NCBI RefSeq assembly: GCF_011634895.1
Contig: NZ_SIRR01000001.1
Location: 141,721-205,720 of the forward strand
Source of the DNA: Rheinheimera pleomorphica
GTDB lineage: Bacteria; Pseudomonadota; Gammaproteobacteria; Enterobacterales; Alteromonadaceae
Direction: 5' to 3'
Length of the DNA stretch: 64,000 bases
The notes under the pieces were generated by a model. That model was not told the origin of the DNA and did not search any database. It saw only the letters and a program-made list of their open reading frames with translations. Position numbers and translations under genes: made by a program. Every line of letters starts with the position of its first letter. Position 1 is the first letter of the stretch. Below are positions 29,268 through 37,971 of the stretch, one piece after another.

Positions 29268-30863
29268 TTAGTGTTCACGGGTTTTGTGGAATTTGATCTT
29301 CGGGTAACGCTCTATGGCCAGGTTCAGGTTCACCATAGTCGGTGCGATATAAGTTAAGGCATCGCCACCGTCCAGCGCTAAATTCTGGCTGGCTTTGTTT
29401 TTAAACTCGTCCAGCGCTTTGCCATCATCACTGTATACCCAACGTGCAGTCGACACGTTAACCGCTTCATACAGCGCATCGACGTTATATTCTGACTTTA
29501 ACCGGCTTACTACCACATCAAACTGCAGCACGCCGACAGCGCCGACGATTAAGTCGTTATTATCCAGCGGCCGGAACACCTGCACCGCGCCTTCTTCAGA
29601 CAACTGTACCAGGCCTTTTAGCAACTGCTTTTGCTTTAGCGGGTCGCGCAGGCGGATACGGCGGAACAGCTCAGGCGCAAAGTTAGGAATACCGGTAAAT
29701 TGCATATTTTCACCGGTGGTAAAGGTATCCCCTATTTTGATGGTGCCATGGTTATGCAGGCCAATAATATCGCCCGGGTAGGCTTCTTCTAAATGCTCGC
29801 GATCACCGGCGACAAAGGTTAACGCCTGTGGGATCAACACATCTTTACCAATGCGCACATGACGCACCTTCATGCCCTTTTCGTATTTACCCGATACGAT
29901 GCGTAAAAACGCCACCCGGTCGCGGTGTTTCGGGTCCATATTGGCCTGAATTTTAAACACAAAGCCGCTAAAGCCGGTCTCAACAGGCTCAACAGTACGG
30001 CTGTCGGTTGCACGCGACTGCGGCGCCGGTGCCCACTGCGTTAACCCATCCAGCATATGGTCTACACCAAAGTTACCCAGCGCAGTACCAAAAAATACCG
30101 GTGTCAGCTCACCTTTTAAAAATAGCTCGCGGTCAAACTCATGGCTGGCGCCCTGCACCAGTTCCATTTCATCGCGCAGCTGCTGGGCGTAATAACCAAT
30201 ACGCTTGTCCAGCTCAGGGTTATTCAAACCTTTGATAATATCCACGTCCTGAATGGTATGACCCATACCGGATTTATACAGAATCACCTCATCACGCAAA
30301 ATGTGATACACGCCTTTAAATTCCTTGCCTGAGGCTATTGGCCAGGTAATGGGCGCACAGGCAATTTTCAGTACGCTTTCAACTTCATCCAGCAAATCGA
30401 TTGGGTCGCGGATATCGCGGTCCATTTTGTTCATAAAGGTGATAATCGGCGTATCGCGCAGCCGGGTGACTTCCATCAGCTTAATGGTGCGCTCTTCAAC
30501 ACCCTTGGCGCCGTCAATCACCATCAGACAAGAGTCAACTGCCGTTAAGGTGCGGTAGGTATCTTCCGAGAAGTCTTCGTGGCCCGGGGTATCGAGCAGG
30601 TTAACCAGACAAGCATTGTATGGAAACTGCATCACAGAGGTAGTCACCGAAATACCGCGCTCTTTTTCCATTTCCATCCAGTCGGAGGTAGCATACTGGC
30701 CGGACTTTTTGCCTTTCACGGTACCGGCTTTTTGGATCAATTGTCCGAATAACAATACTTTTTCAGTAATGGTGGTTTTACCGGCATCGGGGTGCGAGAT
30801 GATCGCAAAGGTGCGCCGGCTGTTTACTTCGGCTAAAAAGTTATCTGTGCTCATAATATCCAA
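29268..30863 (-). CDS. prfC: Peptide chain release factor 3
   Basis: Translational GTPase that removes RF1 and RF2 after termination. The 531-aa product shows [12 protein letters not shown] (G1, about 20-31), the [15 protein letters not shown]3 motif and NKMDRD G4, and the RF3-specific C-terminal region ([19 protein letters not shown]). The GTG/ATG choice between MDIMSTD and MSTD is open; positions refer to the longer form. The next gene, argS, starts 12 bases downstream. Confidence 0.97.
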   Translation of the reverse strand: MDIMSTDNFLAEVNSRRTFAIISHPDAGKTTITEKVLLFGQLIQKAGTVKGKKSGQYATSDWMEMEKERGISVTTSVMQFPYNACLVNLLDTPGHEDFSEDTYRTLTAVDSCLMVIDGAKGVEERTIKLMEVTRLRDTPIITFMNKMDRDIRDPIDLLDEVESVLKIACAPITWPIASGKEFKGVYHILRDEVILYKSGMGHTIQDVDIIKGLNNPELDKRIGYYAQQLRDEMELVQGASHEFDRELFLKGELTPVFFGTALGNFGVDHMLDGLTQWAPAPQSRATDSRTVEPVETGFSGFVFKIQANMDPKHRDRVAFLRIVSGKYEKGMKVRHVRIGKDVLIPQALTFVAGDREHLEEAYPGDIIGLHNHGTIKIGDTFTTGENMQFTGIPNFAPELFRRIRLRDPLKQKQLLKGLVQLSEEGAVQVFRPLDNNDLIVGAVGVLQFDVVVSRLKSEYNVDALYEAVNVSTARWVYSDDGKALDEFKNKASQNLALDGGDALTYIAPTMVNLNLAIERYPKIKFHKTREH

Positions 30864-31023
30864 TAGTCTGTTACCGCAGGCATCCGGCTACGGTGTAGGG
30901 CAAAACCCGGAAGTAAATAATAATGCGCGCGATTATAGCAGCTTGAACGGCAAGGGCACAGAGTGGATGCGTGACATTGTGGTATCAGCACGCCAGCGCT
31001 TTGCTGGCGCGCTAAAAACCTGA

Positions 31024-32118
31024 TTACAGCGCTAACTGCGTTTTAAGCTCGGCGACATATTTATGCTCCGGGTAACGCTGCACAAACTGCTGATATACCG
31101 CCTTGGCCTGCGCTGTCAGCCCCTGCTCCAACGATTGCAACACTAACTGCGCATCAAATTCCGGATGCGAAAAGTGCTTGCTGATGGTATGCATAATCGC
31201 CAATTCGCGGGCTTTATCGGCAGCATCGGCCAGGCGGTAGGCATAAAAACCATACAGCGCCAGATAGTTAATATCGATATTGTGTTCTGGTTGTTGCAGG
31301 GCCAGATCAATCACTACAGGGCCGTTTTGCCTGGCCTGAGAAATCAAGCTCATGGTTTGCTCGTCAGAGAAAGGTTGACGCGCCCTTACCGGCAAGCCCA
31401 GTGCCAATACCATCGCTTCGGCTGCTTTGGCTACAGACCCCGGGTTCTGTGCAGTGATCAAGTTACCGTCGACTGCAACATACGGTAGCATTGGCGCATT
31501 GTGCACAAACTGTGCACCATTTTCAGTTAAGCGATCCTGCAATAAAAATGGAAACAGGGCTAAATGCTCAGCACTAAAGGCATGCTCTTCGCTATTAGTG
31601 AAGCCATTTACCTGTTTACCGGCAACAAAATAACTGCCATCGGCCAGTTTAATATCGGCTATCGCAGCCGGGCCGTGGCAAACAGCTGTAATAACTTTGT
31701 CTTTATTGACTGCACTAGTTAGTAGTCGCTGTGTAGCCTGATGGCTTGGCAAATCCAACATAGCGCCGGAGCCGCCAACAATAAACACACCGTCATACTG
31801 CTTAATGTCAGTATCAGCTGTGGCCAGTGTATTCGCTAACTGCGCAGTAGCTAGCGATTTAAAGCGCTGAATATACCCCAACGCGTCTTTATTGTTTTTT
31901 ACCAGCACAGCACCGCCTTTAGGGCTGGCAATATCCAGTTTTACACCATTGTCATGCAGCACCAGATAAGACTGCGCCAGCTCTTCCAAATCGTAACTCA
32001 ATTCAGGATTCGCCTCAGTGCCGTAGCTGGAGATCAGCATTAACACCCGTTTATTATCAGCCAATGCAGCCTGGCTTACCAATAACACGCCACCCAATAC
32101 ATAGCTTAACCACTTCAT
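31024..32118 (-). CDS. Exported DJ-1/PfpI family protein
   Basis: A 364-aa protein. The ATG at 32118 is chosen because AGGAG lies upstream and it opens directly into a signal peptide cut after ALA (residue 20). The DJ-1/PfpI (class I glutamine amidotransferase-like) domain covers about 22-235, with GVFIVGGSGAMLDLP and the nucleophile elbow AVCHGPAA, Cys147. The last 110 residues look like helical repeats. Homologues are glyoxalases, chaperones or proteases, so the reaction is unknown. An OmpR-type half-site pair (32163-32180) lies about 45 bases upstream. A second exported paralogue of this fold is at 56711-57880. Confidence 0.8.
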   Translation of the reverse strand: MKWLSYVLGGVLLVSQAALADNKRVLMLISSYGTEANPELSYDLEELAQSYLVLHDNGVKLDIASPKGGAVLVKNNKDALGYIQRFKSLATAQLANTLATADTDIKQYDGVFIVGGSGAMLDLPSHQATQRLLTSAVNKDKVITAVCHGPAAIADIKLADGSYFVAGKQVNGFTNSEEHAFSAEHLALFPFLLQDRLTENGAQFVHNAPMLPYVAVDGNLITAQNPGSVAKAAEAMVLALGLPVRARQPFSDEQTMSLISQARQNGPVVIDLALQQPEHNIDINYLALYGFYAYRLADAADKARELAIMHTISKHFSHPEFDAQLVLQSLEQGLTAQAKAVYQQFVQRYPEHKYVAELKTQLAL

Positions 32119-32162
32119 CTTTCTACTCCTGTTAAATAACAACAGCAGACTAGCAAAGCGCG

Positions 32163-32180
32163 CGTCGCGATATTGTGAAG
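32163..32180. promoter_or_regulatory. Tandem half-site CGTCG-N6-TGTGA, island operator copy 1
   Basis: CGTCG (32163-32167), six bases, TGTGA (32174-32178), then AG. The 11-base spacing of the two half-sites is the geometry used by OmpR/PhoB-type regulators. It is in the gap upstream of the DJ-1/PfpI gene; see the shared-operator finding. Confidence 0.45.
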
Positions 32181-32212
32181 CCACGCCGGTATCACAGGTT
32201 TACCGCTCAAGG

Positions 32213-33931
32213 TTAACTTTCTGGCTGTGTTAGCTCCATCCAGCTTAAACCCCAACGATCAAAATCTTCCCGCAATATCGTCAGTTCCAATGGCTGCTTT
32301 CCAGCTTCTAAATACACCTTATGCCGGTTTGATACTGAGTCATCAATACCGCGTTCAAAGTTGACAGTACCGGCCAGCTTTCTGCCCTGCCAGAGCTGAA
32401 AAAACGCACCGTTTTGAAAGCTGCTGCCTTTATAATTCAGCTGGTACCAGCCAGCTTTTGCTACTTCAATATCAAAACGCAGCGTCACCAGTTGCTGCTC
32501 TGTGGCTTTATTGGTTTTAAATACCAGGTAGCGCTCGGGTTTATCTTCACTGGCAGCAAAATAATATAAAGGCGCATTGTTTAGTTGAGCCAGTTGCTGC
32601 ATGTCGATGCGACCGGGAATGGCCACTGGCGGCTGCTCAGGTAACCAGAGCGCTTTATCTGATGGTAAAGAAGAACCAGTTTCCGAGCGGGAAACTACCA
32701 AAAAGCTGCCACCGCCTTTAGGTAAGGTGACGTGCAACTGTGTGCTTTCTGCACCAACGGTATAAGCTTTTTCATAATGCTTCTGGTAAAAGCCGCCAAC
32801 TAAATGCGCCAGCTTTATTGTTGAGCGGTAAATATCATAGCCTGTTATCCGTTTATCCGCTGCTGGCTGCCAGCTAAGTATTAACTTGCCATCCGCACGC
32901 TCGGTCAAACTCAGGTTTTCCACCACAGCAAGCAAAGGTTCCCGGCTTGCCAGGTGTGCATGCTGCGCCCGATGCAGTTGCCGCTCAAACACCTCGCTTG
33001 AGGGCGCAACAACATCAGAATGCCCGTCCATTGCCAAACGAAAGCCGATACCAGCCGCGACATTCCAACCTTCACGTTTAAAGCGGCCACGGTTGCTGTG
33101 CGGCTGAGCCGGATAATGCCAATTGCCGCCGCGGGTGGCGATAAAACCACACCTTGCGGTGTCGGCGGCTACGCCAGACACATAGCCTTGCGGGCTAAAA
33201 CAACTATTAAGATACTGGCTAACATTGCCCACCATGTCATACAACCCAAACGGATTAGGCCGGTATAAACCGACTATGGCATTGTAGGCTTCGCCATCAT
33301 CGCAATTCAGATGCTCGATAAAGCCTTTGTTACTGTAACCATACAGCTGGTTATTGGCATGCTCGCCACTAAGATCTGCAAAGTTGCCATACTGACAGGC
33401 TTGCGTTTGCAATGGATCATCACCCCAGAAATAGCGGCTGCTGGTATTGGCTTTAGTGGCATACTCCCACTCCTGCTCGGTGGGCAAGCGGTATTGCAGG
33501 CCGGTTTGTTCAGACAACCAGGCCGCATAGTTATTGGCATCTTGCCACGAGATACAGGTTACCGGCTGGTAATCACTGTAGCTATAGCGGTGCTTATCCC
33601 AGCGCCCACTGCCTTTGTGCTCCGGGCCGCGCAGGCCTTCAGCATCAATAAAGTCGTTGCATGTATGCTCAGGGCTATAGCCCGTTTCTTGCGCGAAGTG
33701 ACGAAACTCAGCTACGGTTACCGCGTATTTACCCAGCTGAAAGGCGTTCAGACTGACCTTATGTGCTGGCTGCGCCTGTTTTTCTCCGCCGGTAGTACCC
33801 ATGACAAACTCGCCGGCCGGGATATTGACCATCGGCGGCACGATATGCTCTGCCGCTACCGTAATAAAACTGGTACTAAGTGACAACAGTATGAGCGTGG
33901 GGGGGGTTAGAATACGAGGAATTAGCGCCAT
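32213..33931 (-). CDS. Exported SUMF1/FGE-sulfatase-domain protein lacking the catalytic cysteines
   Basis: A 572-aa protein with a signal peptide (about 1-27). Residues about 35-305 form a formylglycine-generating-enzyme-like domain: IPAGEFVMGTTGG, QPVTCISWQDANNYAAWLS, YRLPTEQEWEYATKA, GLYDMVGNVSQYL, RGGNWHYPAQP and GIGFRLA. True FGE has two copper-binding Cys in the segment after RGG; here that segment has none, so cysteine oxidation is unlikely. A fibronectin III-like part (about 333-425) and a carbohydrate-binding-like C-terminal part (about 440-570, FDIEVAKAGWYQLNY) follow. A binding or scaffold role is an inference. Paralogue at 42128-43744. Confidence 0.82.
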   Translation of the reverse strand: MALIPRILTPPTLILLSLSTSFITVAAEHIVPPMVNIPAGEFVMGTTGGEKQAQPAHKVSLNAFQLGKYAVTVAEFRHFAQETGYSPEHTCNDFIDAEGLRGPEHKGSGRWDKHRYSYSDYQPVTCISWQDANNYAAWLSEQTGLQYRLPTEQEWEYATKANTSSRYFWGDDPLQTQACQYGNFADLSGEHANNQLYGYSNKGFIEHLNCDDGEAYNAIVGLYRPNPFGLYDMVGNVSQYLNSCFSPQGYVSGVAADTARCGFIATRGGNWHYPAQPHSNRGRFKREGWNVAAGIGFRLAMDGHSDVVAPSSEVFERQLHRAQHAHLASREPLLAVVENLSLTERADGKLILSWQPAADKRITGYDIYRSTIKLAHLVGGFYQKHYEKAYTVGAESTQLHVTLPKGGGSFLVVSRSETGSSLPSDKALWLPEQPPVAIPGRIDMQQLAQLNNAPLYYFAASEDKPERYLVFKTNKATEQQLVTLRFDIEVAKAGWYQLNYKGSSFQNGAFFQLWQGRKLAGTVNFERGIDDSVSNRHKVYLEAGKQPLELTILREDFDRWGLSWMELTQPES

Positions 33932-33998
33932 AAAATAATTACCTTTTCTGATTGTTCACTGAGACACAGCAGCAACGTAGCTAGTCAGCCAAAGCCGT

Positions 33999-34436
33999 TT
34001 AAATCTGTGCCTTTATTAGTTTTCTTAAAAAAATATTTAGTAGTGGGCAAAGCAGCGTCAAGATAAGAAAAGCGCCACTAAGCAGGGTGTAAAAGTACAA
34101 TTCATCCCAGCGTTGTATTCTGGCGTGATGCGGGTTTTGCTCAGCAAAATACACATCCACCACCTCACCCAACTGCCAGCGCGGATAGCCAAGTGCCCGG
34201 CCTTCAACACTATACGTGGTACCTGCATACTGAAACTCGGCTACCGGCTGTAAATCAGTTGATGACGCCTGACCATTAACGGAGGTAGTTAAACCGGCCT
34301 TGCTGCCAAAGCCCACTACAGTGGCAGGCGTAACGGTTAAGCCTTCTGTAAAAGAGGACTCTTGCAGATAAAAATAGCCTGTTGCCAGACACAACAACAT
34401 CACCACAACTATTGCGGGTATACATTTAACACTCAT
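33999..34436 (-). CDS. DUF3592-like membrane protein (downstream of a coupled pair)
   Basis: A 145-aa protein with an N-terminal hydrophobic segment, a small soluble stretch (VEGRALGYPRWQLGEVVDVYFAEQNP is typical of the DUF3592 beta domain), and a C-terminal membrane helix. The start at 34436 overlaps the preceding gene's stop as ATGA, indicating translational coupling. A longer upstream start would lie inside that gene. Function unknown. It is downstream of a second DUF3592 gene and a degenerate response regulator, all on the minus strand. Confidence 0.65.
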   Translation of the reverse strand: MSVKCIPAIVVVMLLCLATGYFYLQESSFTEGLTVTPATVVGFGSKAGLTTSVNGQASSTDLQPVAEFQYAGTTYSVEGRALGYPRWQLGEVVDVYFAEQNPHHARIQRWDELYFYTLLSGAFLILTLLCPLLNIFLRKLIKAQI

Positions 34437-34819
34437 GACGCTACTCCCAAATACAATGCGGGTAGCCCCAGCACAATAAACATACACGCCATCACAGGGT
34501 TATTCGCCCGTGCCAGCCTGGCGCTATTCTCATTTCCCGGTATAAACAAGATGTCCACCTGATCATCTTCTTTCATTGTTTTGCGGTAATAAGAGGTGTT
34601 GGACTTCACCTCGTAACGCATGTTATGAACGCTAAATTCAAAGTAAGGCCGGTATAGGGTTCTTACTCTCCTATCACTGTCTTTGCTCTGATATTCGTCG
34701 ACGCGGCTTATCCTGCCTTGTGTTTTTACAGCGTTGTGCACATACCAGAGGTAGTCACACAGCATGTAAACACCCAGTAGCAAAAATACTGAGCCAACAA
34801 GCAGCAACATCAGGTTCAT
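34433..34819 (-). CDS. DUF3592-like membrane protein (upstream of a coupled pair)
   Basis: A 128-aa protein with one membrane helix near each end and a soluble middle (YRPYFEFSVHNMRYEV, then DDQVDILFIPGNENSARL), the pattern of DUF3592. The ATG at 34819 is preferred; a GTG at 34834 would add five residues. It is probably a structural or signalling membrane partner of the neighbour it overlaps by four bases. No function is known. Confidence 0.65.
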   Translation of the reverse strand: MNLMLLLVGSVFLLLGVYMLCDYLWYVHNAVKTQGRISRVDEYQSKDSDRRVRTLYRPYFEFSVHNMRYEVKSNTSYYRKTMKEDDQVDILFIPGNENSARLARANNPVMACMFIVLGLPALYLGVAS

Positions 34820-34848
34820 ATTTAAATCCAACACGTTTTTATCATGGT

Positions 34849-35586
34849 TTATCGATGGCGAAGTGCCAGCGACACATTATCAGTGTGTATGTCGTTATAA
34901 TGTGAAGCAGTTGATTCGAGCCGGTAACCTTGTCGATGCAAGGTTTTAAGCATTGGCGTCGCAAAAGGCTTATCTAACTCCCGCCGTAGGGTGTAGATAT
35001 GCGAGCGAATCACGTCACTGTCGCAGTATCTACCTGCCCAGATTTTGTTTGCCAGCTGCTGACGGCTAACCGCATTTGGATAGGCCTGTGCCAACATCAT
35101 CAATATTTCAAAGTCGGTATTGCTTAGCCTCAGCTTCTTATCTGCCCGAACAACAACACGCCTATTTTCATTGATTTTTAGCTCTCCAATGCTAATTGTT
35201 TGCGGTTGATGTAACTTGTGGCGCCGCGACAGTGCTTTACAGCGTAAGCCCAGCTCTTCTAAACAATAGGGCCTGCTCATAAAGTCGTCGGCGCCGGCGG
35301 CGAAGCCCTGGCGCTTTTCTGTCAGACAATCTCTATCAGACATCAGTAATACCGGCGGGATCGGATCGCACTGTTGCTTCAGAGTACTGCACAAATCCGC
35401 CCCCTTGCTGCCTGTCAGCATCACGTTTATTACTATCACATCGAAACTGATGGCCCGGGCCAGCTTTAAGCCCAGTGTGCCCGTAGCAGCAAAATCGACC
35501 TGCATTCCCGCTTGCAGCAGATAATCACACAGCTCCCGCCCCAGCTGATGGCAGCTTTCAATCACAAGTACAGATAGTTCTTTCAT
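34849..35586 (-). CDS. OmpR-type response regulator with a degenerate (pseudo) receiver, copy A
   Basis: A 245-aa transcription factor: receiver domain (1-115), then a winged-helix DNA-binding domain (about 130-232). Aligned to the canonical paralogue at 53637, the acidic-pocket Asp11 is Ser, phosphoacceptor Asp54 is Asn (VINVML), switch Thr83 is Ser followed by Asp, and Lys105 is Arg (MSRPY). Phosphorylation is therefore unlikely. The DNA-contacting helix (SDVIRSHIYTLRR) is intact. No histidine kinase is adjacent. It probably binds the same operators as the other two paralogues. Confidence 0.85.
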   Translation of the reverse strand: MKELSVLVIESCHQLGRELCDYLLQAGMQVDFAATGTLGLKLARAISFDVIVINVMLTGSKGADLCSTLKQQCDPIPPVLLMSDRDCLTEKRQGFAAGADDFMSRPYCLEELGLRCKALSRRHKLHQPQTISIGELKINENRRVVVRADKKLRLSNTDFEILMMLAQAYPNAVSRQQLANKIWAGRYCDSDVIRSHIYTLRRELDKPFATPMLKTLHRQGYRLESTASHYNDIHTDNVSLALRHR

Positions 35587-35661
35587 TTTTTAATAATTCC
35601 AGAGCACCAATAGCAGTAATGTCTCAGCGCTAAGCAATATTGGCATTGACCGCCCCTTGAA

Positions 35662-36336
35662 TTAGTACCTAAATCGCGTGAATTTCGGTCTTAGCGCCAG
35701 CAAAAAGATATAAATGCTAGTCACCGCAACCACTAATAACACTGGTATTGATAATATTAAGGGAGTGCGCAACGCCTCCGGAATGACATGATTGTTGCCA
35801 AAAAAGAAGATGGATGCAGACAGAAACAGCGCAAACCCCATGCGCCACACATGACGAATTAGTTGCTGCTTTCTGGACAATGTTGGTTGTCGCCAGTAGC
35901 TCAAATCGAGTACTGCGCAGAGAAAAGACACTGCAGCAATGAAATAGAAAGCGCCAGCGGGCAGATCATTTAGTGTGCCCGTTGCGGAGTTAGCCGCTTT
36001 AATGCCACCCAAAACTGAGCCCAAACATAGCGTTAAGGCCATAATAGGCGATAATCTGCAAACCCATTTCGCCACATACCACCTGGACAAACTTGCCCAG
36101 CCAGTCAAAAAGCAATACAGGGTTAGCAAGCCTAAAAACACCGTAAACAAGATATCCCGTTGCACGCTCAGCAATAATCCGCTTGCTGTTAATGCCAGCA
36201 TAAAGCAGACAAAAACCCGGCCGAAAAACCGGTGTAGCTGCGAGCCTTTTGTTGCAAAAAGCGCCGTAAAACCCGCAACAAGCGTAATTCCACCCGCGAT
36301 GAAATGTAAATTTCCAATTAAGGACAGTGTTTGCAT
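35662..36336 (-). CDS. Seven- to eight-helix inner membrane protein (DUF2306-like)
   Basis: A 224-aa very hydrophobic protein. Near the N-terminus it has ALFATKGSQLHRFFGRVFV, the Gly-x-His-Arg-x-x-Gly-Arg pattern seen in DUF2306 membrane proteins. The rest is membrane helices with short loops. No catalytic motif is evident. It ends nine bases before the secreted-protein gene at 36346, so the two are likely co-transcribed. Confidence 0.6.
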   Translation of the reverse strand: MQTLSLIGNLHFIAGGITLVAGFTALFATKGSQLHRFFGRVFVCFMLALTASGLLLSVQRDILFTVFLGLLTLYCFLTGWASLSRWYVAKWVCRLSPIMALTLCLGSVLGGIKAANSATGTLNDLPAGAFYFIAAVSFLCAVLDLSYWRQPTLSRKQQLIRHVWRMGFALFLSASIFFFGNNHVIPEALRTPLILSIPVLLVVAVTSIYIFLLALRPKFTRFRY

Positions 36337-36345
36337 AGCACCCCC

Positions 36346-37017
36346 CTACTTTTGCTCGATACTGCTTGAGCTTGATGGCCGGTAGTTTGTGTAAGTGCGT
36401 TCGATGCGCTCTTCAAACGGCACCCAAAAAGCGGAGCCTTGTATTAGCAGGTTATATTTTTTTAACACCGTTACTGTATCGGCCACCGGTAAGCACTCAA
36501 TGTCAAAGCTTAAACGGCTGATACTGGAGCCAAAGGAAGGGGAAAAGGCTGCCTCATTAGACAAGGTTATCCGCAATACATTATTTGCTGCATGGCTCAA
36601 TTCAGCGACGCCGGTCAAATTTTCAAACACTGCCGGGTCATCATCTGCATCAGGAATGGGCTTAAAGGAATATTCCTTATGCCCATTATCGTTGATGACT
36701 GAGCGTGCCTCTTGCGGGATCATTTTTTTAAAACTATCGCAATTTACCCTGGCAAAGGCTTTAGCTCCCTGCTCATGCAGAAGCGTCTGAACCTCAGCAA
36801 GATAACTGTCGTCATCAGCATTAATAACACTGATGTTCACCTCACCTGTTTGCTCATTAATTACAGCGAGATTGACGTTAGAGCTGCCGTTTGTGAGGTG
36901 AATGTCGTAATCGAGCTTTAAACTTACATTCTGTTCATCATCTGAATTAGCGATAGTACCCTCGGCCACTGCAAGTGGGGAGAGCAAAAGAGATAGTGGA
37001 AAAATAAGACTGCGCAT
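36346..37017 (-). CDS. Exported protein of unknown function
   Basis: A 223-aa protein. The ATG at 37017 gives a clear signal peptide (MRSLIFPLSLLLSPLAVAEG); the longer frame would start at a TTG with no advantage. The mature part is acidic, with no recognised domain and a low-complexity C-terminus of Ser residues (SSSSSIEQK). It lies just upstream of the DUF2306-like gene. Confidence 0.6.
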   Translation of the reverse strand: MRSLIFPLSLLLSPLAVAEGTIANSDDEQNVSLKLDYDIHLTNGSSNVNLAVINEQTGEVNISVINADDDSYLAEVQTLLHEQGAKAFARVNCDSFKKMIPQEARSVINDNGHKEYSFKPIPDADDDPAVFENLTGVAELSHAANNVLRITLSNEAAFSPSFGSSISRLSFDIECLPVADTVTVLKKYNLLIQGSAFWVPFEERIERTYTNYRPSSSSSIEQK

Positions 37018-37120
37018 GTTTTTTCTGACTTGGTTAAGGTGCGTCAACTTTTGCAGAGTCAGCTGCTATTTTCGTCCGTGCATGAACGCTGAGACTCATT
37101 ATTTCAACTTTTTTTAGTTT

Positions 37121-37163
37121 AAGCCTCTGAATTCTATAGTCGCATAGCCAATTCAAGAGGCTT
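37121..37163. other. Long imperfect inverted repeat
   Basis: AAGCCTCTGAATT (37121-37133) pairs with AATTC-A-AGAGGCTT (37150-37163) with a single bulge, and inside it CTAT (37134-37137) pairs with ATAG (37144-37147). It lies just after the stop of the membrane protein gene at 37188. The T-rich side is only weak (CTTTATTTGT on the plus strand), so terminator function is uncertain. Confidence 0.5.
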
Positions 37164-37187
37164 TATTTGTAGGTAAAGGTGTTGTGC

Positions 37188-37844
37188 TTACACCTTCACT
37201 TCATCTGAGGCCGCCCGCAAAAAACACAGCCCCAACCAGAAAAACCAAATAATTTGTAACACGCCAAACAGCTCTTTAAACATAACAACAGAAGTAATAG
37301 TGGCGACACCCGCCAAACCAACTGTAATGCCCAAGTAATGTAGCTTTTTAGAAAAAATGTCTGCTTTTAACGCGAGAATGCTGACAAGAATTACCCATAC
37401 CGCCCCAACAATCTCGTTATCGCCACCAATACTTTGTGCAATGGTCATTAACAGCGCCCAGGCATCCAAGGCTTTTTGCGCATCAGAGTGGGCTATACCA
37501 ATCGCATAGCTGACGCCGCTAATGGCTATCATACCGCTTGCGATCACCAAGCCTACCCACAGATAGCCAAAAGCGTTAGTCACAGACTTTAGCCGCTCGC
37601 TGGCGTTGCCCAGTATGCGCGATGTTCCCGCGACCAGTATCGATAACACCAAACCAAACAGTATGTAGGTAATAAACAAGAAAACTGAGGTTATAGTTTG
37701 ATGCTCTGCAATGAACATCATCTTGGTTTGAGCATCACCGTCAGTAGGAAAGCGCCAAAACGCGCCGTAGTACACGAATGCACTGATGTAAATAAACGAC
37801 AGCACTAGCGCTGCGATTCCAGTAACATAGTTAGCCGACTTCAT
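37188..37844 (-). CDS. Multi-pass inner membrane protein, unrecognised family
   Basis: A 218-aa protein starting at the ATG at 37844, preceded by AAGGATGAGG. It has about six or seven hydrophobic helices, an early FVYYGAFWRFPTDGDAQTKM loop and a central SIGGDNEIVGA loop; I do not recognise a catalytic motif. It is divergent from the AraC-type regulator at 37972, which may control it. Confidence 0.6.
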   Translation of the reverse strand: MKSANYVTGIAALVLSFIYISAFVYYGAFWRFPTDGDAQTKMMFIAEHQTITSVFLFITYILFGLVLSILVAGTSRILGNASERLKSVTNAFGYLWVGLVIASGMIAISGVSYAIGIAHSDAQKALDAWALLMTIAQSIGGDNEIVGAVWVILVSILALKADIFSKKLHYLGITVGLAGVATITSVVMFKELFGVLQIIWFFWLGLCFLRAASDEVKV

Positions 37845-37971
37845 TTTTATTGCCTCATCCTTTAACATTAATTGGTGCAAGGCTTGCAGGATGACGCATT
37901 TCTGTATCGTAATAGACCGAGCATGACGGCTAGGAATCTTTTGACCAATCTCTAACTAAGGTAAAGCATAG

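Noticed and set aside
30991..31009. GC hairpin CGCCAGC/GCTGGCG just after the DJ-1/PfpI stop
   Set aside because: Seven-bp stem without a T tract on either strand; too weak to call a terminator.
32213..33931. Annotating the SUMF1-like genes as formylglycine-generating enzymes
   Set aside because: The cysteines that define that enzyme are absent, and no sulfatase gene is near.
33930..33998. Further operator copy upstream of the first SUMF1 gene (TGCTG-N6-AGTGA on the minus strand)
   Set aside because: Only the spacing fits; several motif bases differ, so it could easily be chance.
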